This document shows, piece after piece, positions 15,692 to 22,887 of a stretch of DNA of 37,546 nucleotides. This stretch comes from Planctomicrobium piriforme (GTDB lineage Bacteria; Planctomycetota; Planctomycetia; Pirellulales; UBA1268). How positions within the stretch are numbered: position 1 is the stretch's first letter; the number at the start of each line of letters is the position of its first letter. The notes beneath the pieces are model-generated. The model did not search any database. It was not told the origin of the DNA and saw only the letters and a program-made list of their open reading frames with translations. The stretch covers positions 1 through 37,546 of the forward strand of contig CAMBUD010000019.1 of NCBI GenBank assembly GCA_945871035.1, in the 5' to 3' direction. Made by a program: the position numbers and the translations under genes.

Positions 15692-18600
15692 CTAGGAACA
15701 GCCCATGCTGTTGCCGCAGTTGTGACAGAGGTAGCAATTTCCATTGCGGACGGTGATGGCCCCGCAGTTATCACAAGCCGGGGCATCGATCTGAAACTTG
15801 GCAAACTGACTCTGCTGATCGGCAGCGCTCGCGGTGGGATCCAGACGCATCGCCACGCCCGCCCGCTCCAACAGCGCTGCGGTATCGCTGGCGGCAGCGG
15901 CCTTGGCAGACGGCGCAGTGGCCTTGGCGGACGGCGCAGCGGCCACTGCCGATTTGCCGTTTGCGCTGGACGTCACTTTGGTTCGGACGACAGCACCATT
16001 TGCCGATTGTCCGATCGTTGTTTTGGACTTTCCTTGTCCATCAGCCAGCCCGCTCGCCATCGTGGCGGCGGGCTTGCGCTCACTTTCGGAGTCGTCACCC
16101 GCAGCAGCGTCATCGCCGCCGCTGTGTCCATCGACGTGATGGCCCCCGGGCCGGTTGGCCTCGCGAAACCCCTGGATAAATTCTGTTCCCATCCAGCGGA
16201 AGATGTAGTCGACAAGACTCTTGGCCACCGGGATGTCGGGATTCTTTGTGTAGCCCCAAGGCTCGAAGCGTGTGTGTGAAAACTTTTTCACATACACCTC
16301 CAGCGGCACGCCGTACTGCAGGCTCATCGAGACGGCAGTGCCGAAAGCGTCCATCAGGCCGCCGATCGTGCTGCCTTCCTTAGCCATGGTGATGAAGAGT
16401 TCACCGGCGCGACCGTCATCGTAAAGTCCAACGGTGATATAGCCTTCATGGCCACCCACATTGAACTTGTGCGTGACACTGCGCCGGGTGTCGGGCAGTC
16501 GCTCCCGGCGTGGCGTGGCGGTCACCTTGGCGGAAGCCTTGTCGGCTTCGGTGCTCGTGGAAAGTGGCTGGCTCTCCTTCGAACCGTCGCGATAGATTGC
16601 CAGAGCCTTCAGACCCATTCGCCAGCCCTCGGCATAGGCCCCGGCGATGTCGGCGGGGGTGGTTTCGCGAGGCATGTTCACCGTTTTGGAGATCGCACCC
16701 GAGATGAAGGGCTGCGCTGCGGCCATCATTTTGACGTGTGCCTCCCACGCGATCGAACGCGTGCCGAGTCGCGGCTGGAAGGCGCAGTCGAAGACGGGCA
16801 GATGCTGATCCTTGAGGCCGGGGGCCCCTTCGATCGTGTCCTGCTTGTCGATGAAGGCCAAAATCGCTTCGACGGCTGGCTCATCGTAGCCCAGCGTGCG
16901 CAATGATAACGGCACCGTCTGATTGACGATCTTGAGCATGCCGCCACCGGCGAGTTGCTTGTATTTCACCAAGGCGATGTCGGGCTCAATGCCAGTCGTA
17001 TCGCAGTCCATCAGAAAGCTGATGGTGCCGGTGGGCGCGAGCACCGTGGCTTGGGCGTTGCGAAACCCATGCCGCCGACCGTGGGCCAGAACCGAATCCC
17101 AGATTGCGCTGGCCGCATCCTGCAGATATTGCGGGCAGGACGGGTCTATGGTGGCGACTGCATCGCGGTGCATCTGCATCACGTTGAGCATCGGCTCCCG
17201 GTTGGCGGCGTAGCCTTCAAAAGGCCCAACAGCCGCCGCCAGTTCGGCGCTGGTGTGATTGGCCACGCCGTGCAGGATCGCCGTGATCGCTCCGCACAAC
17301 CCGCGACCGGCCGCGCTGTCGTAAGCCAAACCGTCTGCCATTAGCAGGCTGCCGAGATTGGAATAGCCCAACCCCAGCGGCCGAAACATGTGGCTGTTTT
17401 TGGCGATCCGTTTGGTCGGATAGCTGGCGTGGTCGACGAGAATTTCCTGAGCAATAAGAAAAATTTTGCAAGCTGCTGAAAACCGATCGACCTCAAAGGT
17501 GCCGTCGGGCCGACGAAACTTCATCAGGTTGATGCTGGCCAGATTGCACGCGGTGTCATCGAGGAACATGTATTCGGAGCAAGGATTGCTGGCGTTGATC
17601 CGGCCTGAGTTGGGGCAGGTGTGCCAGCGATTGATTGTCGTGTCGTACTGCACACCCGGGTCGCCGCACTGCCAAGCACACTCAGCCATCCGGCTGAGCA
17701 CTTCACGAGCCTTGAACGAGGGGCCAGCCTTTGTGGAATCAGTGACCCAACGGGTTGTCCAGGTGTCGTCGCGATCGGCTGCCTCCAGAAAATCGTCGGT
17801 GAGACGCACCGAGAGGTTGGCATTTTGAAAGAGGATCGAACTGTAGGCCTCCCCGTTGAAGTTGGCATCGTAGCCCCCCTTCTCGATGAGCACGCGGGCC
17901 TTCTTTTCTTCCTTTGCCTTGCACTCAATGAATTCCATGATGTCGGGATGCGTCACTTTCAGCGACTGCATTTTGGCGGCCCGTCGCGTCTTGCCACCAC
18001 TCTTCACCACGGCTGCCACCTGATCGTAGACCCGCATGAAAGAGAGGGGGCCGGAGGGCTTGCCGCCACCGGCTAGCTTTTCGCGCTGGCTGCGGAGCGT
18101 CGAGAGATCGGTGCCTGTTCCAGAGCCAAATTTAAAGAGCATCGCCTCGCTGCGCGCAAGATCCATGATGTCTTCCATGTTGTCTTTAACGCTCTGAATA
18201 AAACAGGCGCTGCCCTGCGGATACTCGTACGGATTTTGCGGTTGCACCACTTCGTGCGTGGCCTCATCCCAACGCCAGTTGCAGGGCGTTCCCTTCACGC
18301 CGTACTGGTGGTAAAGGCCGACATTAAACCACACTGGAGAATTGAAGGCCCCGTGTTGGTGGACGCTGAGCCAAGCCAGATCGCGGTAAAAATTTTCGCC
18401 ATCTTGGGCCGATTTGAAGTAGCCATCGGCAATGCCCCAATCGGCGATCGTGCGAGCCACGCGATGCACGAGCTGCTTGACGGAGTGCTCGCGCTGGGGC
18501 GTGTGGATCTCGCCGTAGAAATATTTGCTGACCACAACGTTGGTGGCGAGCTGACTCCAGGCCGCCGGAATCTCACAGGCCGGTTGTTCAAAGAGCACCT

Positions 18601-18817
18601 TGCCATCTTCGCCCTTGATGGCCGCCGTGCGCAGATCCCACTCGGTCGTGTCAAAAGGGCTCGCCACATCCGTGGGGCAGAACGTGGACGCGATCTCGAT
18701 GGGCACCCGGGCAGTGTTGCCGGTGGCGTGTGAGCCTGCCGACGGAGCGGCTGCGGGCGATCGGGTGGCGGCGGATGCGGATTCAACCCGTGCGGCGGAG
18801 GTTTCTAAAGAGTCCAT
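15692..18817 (-). CDS. nrdJ: Vitamin B12-dependent (class II) ribonucleotide reductase
   Basis: A 1041-residue enzyme that reduces ribonucleotides to deoxyribonucleotides using adenosylcobalamin. Key residues: the NPCSE block (Asn411, Cys413, Glu415) forming the radical site, with Cys205 (GSACFIQS) and Cys424 (TACNLASIN) as the likely redox pair; GSGTGTDLSTLRS and VLAPTGTISFLMDCDTTGIEPD are typical class II segments. A long Ala/Ser/Lys-rich linker (about 905-1005) with repeated PSAKA leads to a C-terminal Cys-rich tail (CDNCG...CYLCHNCG...GCS), a zinc-ribbon or swinging-arm thiol module. No intein is present. Start ATG 18817 has GGAG nine bases upstream; a Thr/Ser/Ala-rich N-terminal extension precedes the conserved core. 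NrdR-type sites lie in the upstream region. Confidence 0.95.
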   Translation of the reverse strand: MDSLETSAARVESASAATRSPAAAPSAGSHATGNTARVPIEIASTFCPTDVASPFDTTEWDLRTAAIKGEDGKVLFEQPACEIPAAWSQLATNVVVSKYFYGEIHTPQREHSVKQLVHRVARTIADWGIADGYFKSAQDGENFYRDLAWLSVHQHGAFNSPVWFNVGLYHQYGVKGTPCNWRWDEATHEVVQPQNPYEYPQGSACFIQSVKDNMEDIMDLARSEAMLFKFGSGTGTDLSTLRSQREKLAGGGKPSGPLSFMRVYDQVAAVVKSGGKTRRAAKMQSLKVTHPDIMEFIECKAKEEKKARVLIEKGGYDANFNGEAYSSILFQNANLSVRLTDDFLEAADRDDTWTTRWVTDSTKAGPSFKAREVLSRMAECAWQCGDPGVQYDTTINRWHTCPNSGRINASNPCSEYMFLDDTACNLASINLMKFRRPDGTFEVDRFSAACKIFLIAQEILVDHASYPTKRIAKNSHMFRPLGLGYSNLGSLLMADGLAYDSAAGRGLCGAITAILHGVANHTSAELAAAVGPFEGYAANREPMLNVMQMHRDAVATIDPSCPQYLQDAASAIWDSVLAHGRRHGFRNAQATVLAPTGTISFLMDCDTTGIEPDIALVKYKQLAGGGMLKIVNQTVPLSLRTLGYDEPAVEAILAFIDKQDTIEGAPGLKDQHLPVFDCAFQPRLGTRSIAWEAHVKMMAAAQPFISGAISKTVNMPRETTPADIAGAYAEGWRMGLKALAIYRDGSKESQPLSTSTEADKASAKVTATPRRERLPDTRRSVTHKFNVGGHEGYITVGLYDDGRAGELFITMAKEGSTIGGLMDAFGTAVSMSLQYGVPLEVYVKKFSHTRFEPWGYTKNPDIPVAKSLVDYIFRWMGTEFIQGFREANRPGGHHVDGHSGGDDAAAGDDSESERKPAATMASGLADGQGKSKTTIGQSANGAVVRTKVTSSANGKSAVAAAPSAKATAPSAKAAAASDTAALLERAGVAMRLDPTASAADQQSQFAKFQIDAPACDNCGAITVRNGNCYLCHNCGNSMGCS

Positions 18818-18908
18818 CGGTTGCTACTCCATTTGTCAGGGGGAAATTGTCAGAGAGAGGGCTTGAGTTGGCAGAGAAAGAGTTTCGAGAAAGCGAGTGA
18901 GTTTAAGA

Positions 18909-18937
18909 AGTATACTTCCGTACAGTCTTCGTGCAAA
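18909..18937 (-). promoter_or_regulatory. Candidate proximal nrdJ promoter
   Basis: On the minus strand, TTTGCA (18932-18937), a 17-base spacer and TATACT (18909-18914). The -10 is good and the -35 fair. The -10 lies within the palindrome GAAGTATACTTC (18907-18918), so an operator may overlap it. Confidence 0.4.
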
Positions 18938-19030
18938 ATACCATCGGCAGACGCTGGCAAAAGAGGTGGGAGTTTTTCCAAAAACGAAAAGGAAACGCGA
19001 TTTTCAGAAAGCAGTTCCCTCTGCGTGCTA

Positions 19031-19046
19031 TCGCAATATCTTGTGG
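19031..19046 (-). promoter_or_regulatory. NrdR box, promoter-distal copy
   Basis: On the plus strand TCGCAATATCTTGTGG; against the recalled NrdR consensus ACACWATATATWGTGT it agrees at about 12 of 16 positions, including the central AATAT and the TTGTG half. It lies exactly 31 bases from a second, weaker copy and just downstream of a good promoter for nrdJ, the usual layout for NrdR repression of ribonucleotide reductase genes. Confidence 0.65.
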
Positions 19047-19061
19047 TGGTTGTCCCAACGA

Positions 19062-19077
19062 CCACTTCATATGGCCG
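19062..19077 (-). promoter_or_regulatory. NrdR box, promoter-proximal copy (degenerate)
   Basis: On the plus strand CCACTTCATATGGCCG, about 9 of 16 matches to the NrdR consensus with the central ATAT kept. Its value comes from phase: the start-to-start distance to the stronger box is 31 bases, the separation seen in known NrdR box pairs. Confidence 0.5.
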
Positions 19078-19084
19078 GGGCGTG

Positions 19085-19112
19085 AATGTAGTGAGTGCGT
19101 TTGCTGCGTCAA
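19085..19112 (-). promoter_or_regulatory. Candidate distal nrdJ promoter
   Basis: On the minus strand, TTGACG (19107-19112), a 16-base spacer and TACATT (19085-19090). A start near 19078 would put both NrdR boxes across the start site and early leader, positions suited to repression. Confidence 0.55.
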
Positions 19113-19277
19113 GCGACTTTTTTTTGTCTGGCAAAAACGGGCTAAATAACGCATAACTGTCGCGTTGGATCGCCGGCGAGAGGCCGCTAGCGTGGCACGC
19201 GTGTGGCCCCGCAGTCGCCGCTGTGTTGGCAACGGGTTTTGCTGCCCAAAACATCCCTTCTAGAAAGACTCTCAAGC

Positions 19278-19847
19278 ATGCCAGTTCTCACCAGTATGAC
19301 ACACGATTTGCCCCTCCCGCTCGCCGGTTGTCGCGTGCTTGTGTTGGTGGGGGATGCGTACGAGGATTTAGAACTCTGGTATCCCAAACTGAGACTGGAA
19401 GAGGCCGGCGCAATTGTCACGCTAGCCGGCCCGCTGGCAGGCCAGGTCTATGCCGGCAAACATGGCTATCCATGCACCAGCGATGCGGCCATCGCCGACG
19501 TAGAATCGACGCATTTTGAGGGGATTGTTTTGCCCGGCGGGTGGCTGCCGGATGCCCTGCGCCGCCTGCCAAAAGTGCTCCAGTTGGTGCGAGAATTTTC
19601 TCACGCTCAAAAGCCCGTGGCGGCCATCTGCCACGGTGGCTGGATTGCGATTTCAGCCGGCGTCTATGCCGGCGTGAGCGTGACGGGCAGCCCGGGCATC
19701 AAAGATGATCTCGTCAACGCCGGTGCCCTTTGGAAGGACGCCGCCGTTGTGGTCGACCGCCATTTTATTTCCAGCCGCAAACCGGCTGACCTGCCTGCTT
19801 TTATGGGGGCAATGGTGGCGCTGCTCGTCCGGACAAAAGTGGTGTAG
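19278..19847 (+). CDS. DJ-1/PfpI family protein
   Basis: A 189-residue protein of the DJ-1/PfpI/ThiJ superfamily. The core reads VLVLVGDAYEDLELWYPKLRLEEAG (with the conserved Glu in YEDLE), GIVLPGGWLPDALR, and the nucleophile elbow AAICHGGWIAIS, whose Cys-His pair is the active site of PfpI-type members. Known members are proteases, glyoxalase III or deglycase-type enzymes and stress proteins; which applies is not decidable. ATG 19278 was chosen as the start because upstream sequence is not family-like; ATG 19296 is also possible. The Fur-family gene starts ten bases after its stop, so they are probably co-transcribed, pointing to a stress or redox role (inference). Confidence 0.82.
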   Translation: MPVLTSMTHDLPLPLAGCRVLVLVGDAYEDLELWYPKLRLEEAGAIVTLAGPLAGQVYAGKHGYPCTSDAAIADVESTHFEGIVLPGGWLPDALRRLPKVLQLVREFSHAQKPVAAICHGGWIAISAGVYAGVSVTGSPGIKDDLVNAGALWKDAAVVVDRHFISSRKPADLPAFMGAMVALLVRTKVV

Positions 19848-19857
19848 AATCGCTTGT

Positions 19858-20343
19858 GTGAGTACAGAACACCTCTCCGCCCACGACGCCGTCAAAGCCC
19901 GTATCCGCGCGGTTGGCTTGCGTTGCACCGCAGCGCGATTGACCGTGCTGCAACACCTCATCGCCGCACACGGCCCGCAGACGCATGCAGAAGTTTCCGA
20001 TGCACTGGTGGAGCGGGGCTTTGATCGGGCCACGATCTATCGCAATCTCACAGAACTCACACAAGCCAAACTCCTCACGCGCATGGAGTTGGGCGATCAC
20101 GTCTGGCGGTTTGAACTGCGGCGGCCAAACCCGGCCGGGAGCAGCGAGGCCCATCCGCATTTCCTCTGCACCACCTGCGGCGTGGTGTCGTGCTTAGAGG
20201 ACGTGACAGTGGCCATCACCCCCAAGCCCAAGGCGGCCAAGCCGTCGGTTATCGGGCGGGCCAAGACAGGCACCGCCAAGCCACGCAGCATCCGCTTTGT
20301 GACAGAGGTCCTGCTCAAGGGGCAGTGCGGCAACTGCAAGTAG
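19858..20343 (+). CDS. Fur-family transcriptional regulator
   Basis: A 161-residue metal-dependent repressor of the Fur/PerR/Zur type. The winged helix is seen in LRCTAARLTVLQHLIAAHG...THAEVSDALVERGFDRATIYRNLTELTQAKLL; the dimerisation domain carries HPHFLCTTCG (Cys-x2-Cys with an upstream His) and a C-terminal CGNCK (second Cys-x2-Cys), making a structural zinc site. Between them is a Lys/Pro/Ala-rich segment (about residues 122-142) that is longer and more basic than in most Fur proteins. The GTG start at 19858 follows the DJ-1/PfpI stop by ten bases. Metal or peroxide specificity cannot be told from sequence; the neighbour hints at oxidative stress. Confidence 0.85.
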   Translation: MSTEHLSAHDAVKARIRAVGLRCTAARLTVLQHLIAAHGPQTHAEVSDALVERGFDRATIYRNLTELTQAKLLTRMELGDHVWRFELRRPNPAGSSEAHPHFLCTTCGVVSCLEDVTVAITPKPKAAKPSVIGRAKTGTAKPRSIRFVTEVLLKGQCGNCK

Positions 20344-20376
20344 CGCACGCCCACTTGCCGGGCCGCAAACAGACTG

Positions 20377-20448
20377 AACGTCGAGTTGAGCGTCGAACTG
20401 AGCGTCGAGTTGAGCATCGAGCCAAGCGTCGAGCCAAGCGTCGACACC
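20377..20448. repeat. Six 12-bp tandem repeats between convergent genes
   Basis: Six units of the form AGCGTCGAGYYR (for example AGCGTCGAGTTG and AGCGTCGAGCCA), two to four mismatches apart. The array lies between the Fur-family gene (ends 20343) and the antiporter (ends 20478), where transcription converges. No coding role is supported. Confidence 0.85.
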
Positions 20449-20477
20449 AAGAGTGGATGTGCGCAGGCTGGACACCA

Positions 20478-21584
20478 TTACGGGGCCAGTCCGGTTTGTA
20501 CCACCGCCGTGCTGGGGCGCACATCCGGGAGGTGATAAAAGCCGAAGCCCAAGATGACGTAGGTGGCCAGCAGCAGCACGCCTTCCATCCAGTTGACGGT
20601 GCCATCGACAATCAACTCGCGGGCCACGACCACCGCCAACACAATCGCCACCACTTCAAAGTTCGTGAAGGTCAGGCTCATCTCCACCCCCATAAACATA
20701 CCGACAAAGACCAGAATGGGGGCCACCATCAGCACCATCTGAATCGTCGAACCGACCGTCGCACTGAGCACCAACTCTTGCTTGCCCGCCCGCGCGAAGC
20801 GGATCGCACTGAGCACCTCGCCGACGCCGCCGACGCCGCCCAGAATCATGACACCGCTAAAGACATCCGAGAGCCCCAGTGCCTTTGCGGTGGGCGCGAG
20901 CGATTCGCACAGCGCGTCGCTGATCAGCGCCAGCATCACGCCGGCCATCGCCAGTGTGCCCAACAGTATCCACAACTTGGGATGCACCGGATGAGGCTGA
21001 CTCGTTGCGGTATGACCCGTTGTCTTGTCGATCTTTGGCTCGGGCGTCAGAGCTTCGTTGCGTCCGCCAAGCAGTGTCACGAGAACATTGATTAAATACA
21101 CAACGAGCAATACGACGGAGATTTCAGTCGACAGGCCGCGGGTTCCCTCCGGCGTGCCGATGCTGAAAACAGCCGGCACGATCAGGCAGAAGGCGCAGAG
21201 TTGCAGCATCGAAGCGTTGGATCGCAGGCGGCGTTCCTCAAACTTCTGCGGGCCATATTTGAGGCCACCAATCAGCAGCGCACACCCCAACCCCAGCAGC
21301 AGATTGGCGATGATCGAACCCGTCAGCGATGCTTTGACAACAGAGGCCAAACCGTGCGACAGGGCCACGATCCCGATGATGAGTTCCGGAGCATTGCTGA
21401 GCGTGGAGTTGAGAAGACCGCCAATCGTGGTACCAAACCGCGAAGCCAATTCCTCGGTGGTGTCGCCCATCAGTTCCACAAGCGGCACGATCGCCGTCAG
21501 GGAGACAAAAAAAACGAGCAGTGAATTGGCATGGTAGAAGTTGAGGGCAAGCGCGGCTGGCACGCAGATAAGGAGCCATTTCAT
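20478..21584 (-). CDS. Ca2+/H+ antiporter of the CaCA superfamily (Cax-like)
   Basis: A 368-residue membrane carrier with about 11 hydrophobic segments. The two inverted alpha repeats that form the ion path are visible: GDTTEELASRFGTTIGGLLNSTLSNAPELIIGIVAL (about residues 40-75) and GGVGGVGEVLSAIRFARAGKQELVLSATVGSTIQMVLMV (about 248-287); their Glu, Asn and Ser residues bind the cation in CAX proteins. An acidic/His-containing loop (about 178-200) separates the halves. It probably exports calcium in exchange for protons across the inner membrane. ATG 21584 begins the first helix directly. It converges on the Fur-family gene and follows the DUF6268-type genes after a hairpin terminator. Confidence 0.88.
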   Translation of the reverse strand: MKWLLICVPAALALNFYHANSLLVFFVSLTAIVPLVELMGDTTEELASRFGTTIGGLLNSTLSNAPELIIGIVALSHGLASVVKASLTGSIIANLLLGLGCALLIGGLKYGPQKFEERRLRSNASMLQLCAFCLIVPAVFSIGTPEGTRGLSTEISVVLLVVYLINVLVTLLGGRNEALTPEPKIDKTTGHTATSQPHPVHPKLWILLGTLAMAGVMLALISDALCESLAPTAKALGLSDVFSGVMILGGVGGVGEVLSAIRFARAGKQELVLSATVGSTIQMVLMVAPILVFVGMFMGVEMSLTFTNFEVVAIVLAVVVARELIVDGTVNWMEGVLLLATYVILGFGFYHLPDVRPSTAVVQTGLAP

Positions 21585-21677
21585 GATTGCGATGCCCAGC
21601 TATTGTTACGAAAGGTGGCCCAGATGCACGAGCACGTGCGCGGTGGCGAATCCTTGCGAGGATACGCTATCCATCAG

Positions 21678-21712
21678 AAAAGATAAAAGCGGCTACCCAT
21701 TGCGTGGGTGGC
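21678..21712 (-). terminator. Intrinsic terminator after the first DUF6268-type gene
   Basis: On the minus strand, GCCACCCA pairs with TGGGTAGC (seven of eight) around a five-base loop, then CGCTTTTATCTTTT. It begins two bases after the stop codon at 21715. A single transcript over both outer-membrane genes could end here. Confidence 0.55.
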
Positions 21713-21714
21713 AG

Positions 21715-22842
21715 CTAATACCAAATACCAGCGCGGGCCAGAAAGGTATTGCTGGGGTTAAAGGTCTCATCATTGGAGAAGTAATACTGCACCGTCCGAC
21801 CAAAAACCCAGCCGGTTTCCAGCCGCCAATTGAGTCCGAGATTGGCCGGTCGCCGCTCCCAACCGGCCAACAGGCGGTAGTCGCGAATCACCATCACCTG
21901 ATCGTTGCCGCTGGAAGATTGCGTGGCCCATTGGTTGCCGCCAAACTCGGCAGCCACGTAGAGCCACTGCGCGGCCCGCTGGCTTTCGGCCACCCGCCAC
22001 GCCAATCGCGGACGCGGAAAGATCAACTCAAAGCGTGTGCTGTCGGAGGGCGTCCAGAGCAATCCACCGGCCGGCAGCATGTTGACATCGTAGCGGTCCA
22101 GATAGATCAAGCCGGCAATGACGCGTAAATTTTCGGTTGCCTCCCACGCCCCAAAGCCGTGGCCGGTGATGCGCATGGCCTGTGGGGTGTCGTTTTTGAA
22201 ATCGCTGTACCAACCGGGCGAGACAGCCAGGTCCATTCCCAACTTTTCGGTGAGCTTGCGCAGCCAGCGGGCCTGCACATAGCCTTCAAAAAGTTCGTTG
22301 GGCATATCGACGCCCGTCGGCTTGTCGACGAGCGTGCCGACAAAGCCCGCCGTGACGAGCAGTGGCGAAGCGGGTGTGGGGGCCGGCAGGCCGAGAGTGA
22401 TCGATTGTTCAAGGTTTGTCAGACCGAGGCCATTGGAGCCAAACTTTGGCAACTCCGTCACCGTAAAGAGGGCCTGCTGCAGGATGCCTGGCTTGGCTCC
22501 GGGGGGCAGTTTACGACCGGCGGGCGGCTCAAACTCCTGCCGGGGCTGGCCAGGGGGAGCCACATCATCGGCCATGAGCGGCTCGGATAAATCTTGCGGG
22601 TCGCCCAGCGCTGCAAAACGAATGCGATCAAAAACGCCCCGATCGATCTCCGGCAGTGGCCTGACGGCATCTGGATTGTCTGCTTCGTCGGCACGCCCCT
22701 GCGCACAAAAAAAAGCAACCGCAACTCCCAGCAGCACGCCAGCCACGGGCAGGCAGCGAAAGTGGCCGCCGGGGGGCCCGTTGGCCCGGCTGCTGGCCGG
22801 TGAGTCGCGAGGTGGTGGGAGGTGTGCCAAAGTGGTGTGCAC
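21715..22842 (-). CDS. Outer-membrane beta-barrel protein, DUF6268 type
   Basis: A 375-residue secreted protein. After a charged start comes a hydrophobic leader (CLPVAGVLLGVAVAFFCAQGRA), a Pro-rich linker (about 90-120), then alternating amphipathic strands ending with FLARAGIWY, the aromatic C-terminus expected of an outer-membrane barrel. Blocks shared with its upstream neighbour include LLVTAGF, LLWTPSDSTRFELIFPRPRLAWRV and LNWRLETGWVFGRTVQYYFS. I assign it to the DUF6268 group of planctomycete outer-membrane proteins from memory of that pattern. The GTG start at 22842 lacks a Shine-Dalgarno; the true start may be a little downstream. The paralogue upstream is 45 bases away, so an operon is likely. 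Function unknown. Confidence 0.68.
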   Translation of the reverse strand: MHTTLAHLPPPRDSPASSRANGPPGGHFRCLPVAGVLLGVAVAFFCAQGRADEADNPDAVRPLPEIDRGVFDRIRFAALGDPQDLSEPLMADDVAPPGQPRQEFEPPAGRKLPPGAKPGILQQALFTVTELPKFGSNGLGLTNLEQSITLGLPAPTPASPLLVTAGFVGTLVDKPTGVDMPNELFEGYVQARWLRKLTEKLGMDLAVSPGWYSDFKNDTPQAMRITGHGFGAWEATENLRVIAGLIYLDRYDVNMLPAGGLLWTPSDSTRFELIFPRPRLAWRVAESQRAAQWLYVAAEFGGNQWATQSSSGNDQVMVIRDYRLLAGWERRPANLGLNWRLETGWVFGRTVQYYFSNDETFNPSNTFLARAGIWY

Positions 22843-22887
22843 GTGTGGTGTGCCGCGATTGTTTGCGCACGGAATGGTTGTGCCGGG

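Larger units (their letters stand above)
18818..19277. other. Divergent control region of nrdJ and the DJ-1/Fur operon
   Basis: 460 bases without a gene. They hold a distal nrdJ promoter with two NrdR-box-like sites, a proximal promoter candidate overlapping a 12-bp palindrome, and a small GTTTTT-CC-AAAAAC hairpin at 18972-18985. The transcript from the distal promoter would have about 260 bases of leader. I looked for a cobalamin riboswitch and did not recognise its B12 box. Confidence 0.6.

Noticed and set aside
18818..19277. Cobalamin riboswitch upstream of the B12-dependent reductase
   Set aside because: The leader was read on the minus strand for the B12 box and the usual paired core; neither was recognised. 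An RNA covariance-model scan would settle it.
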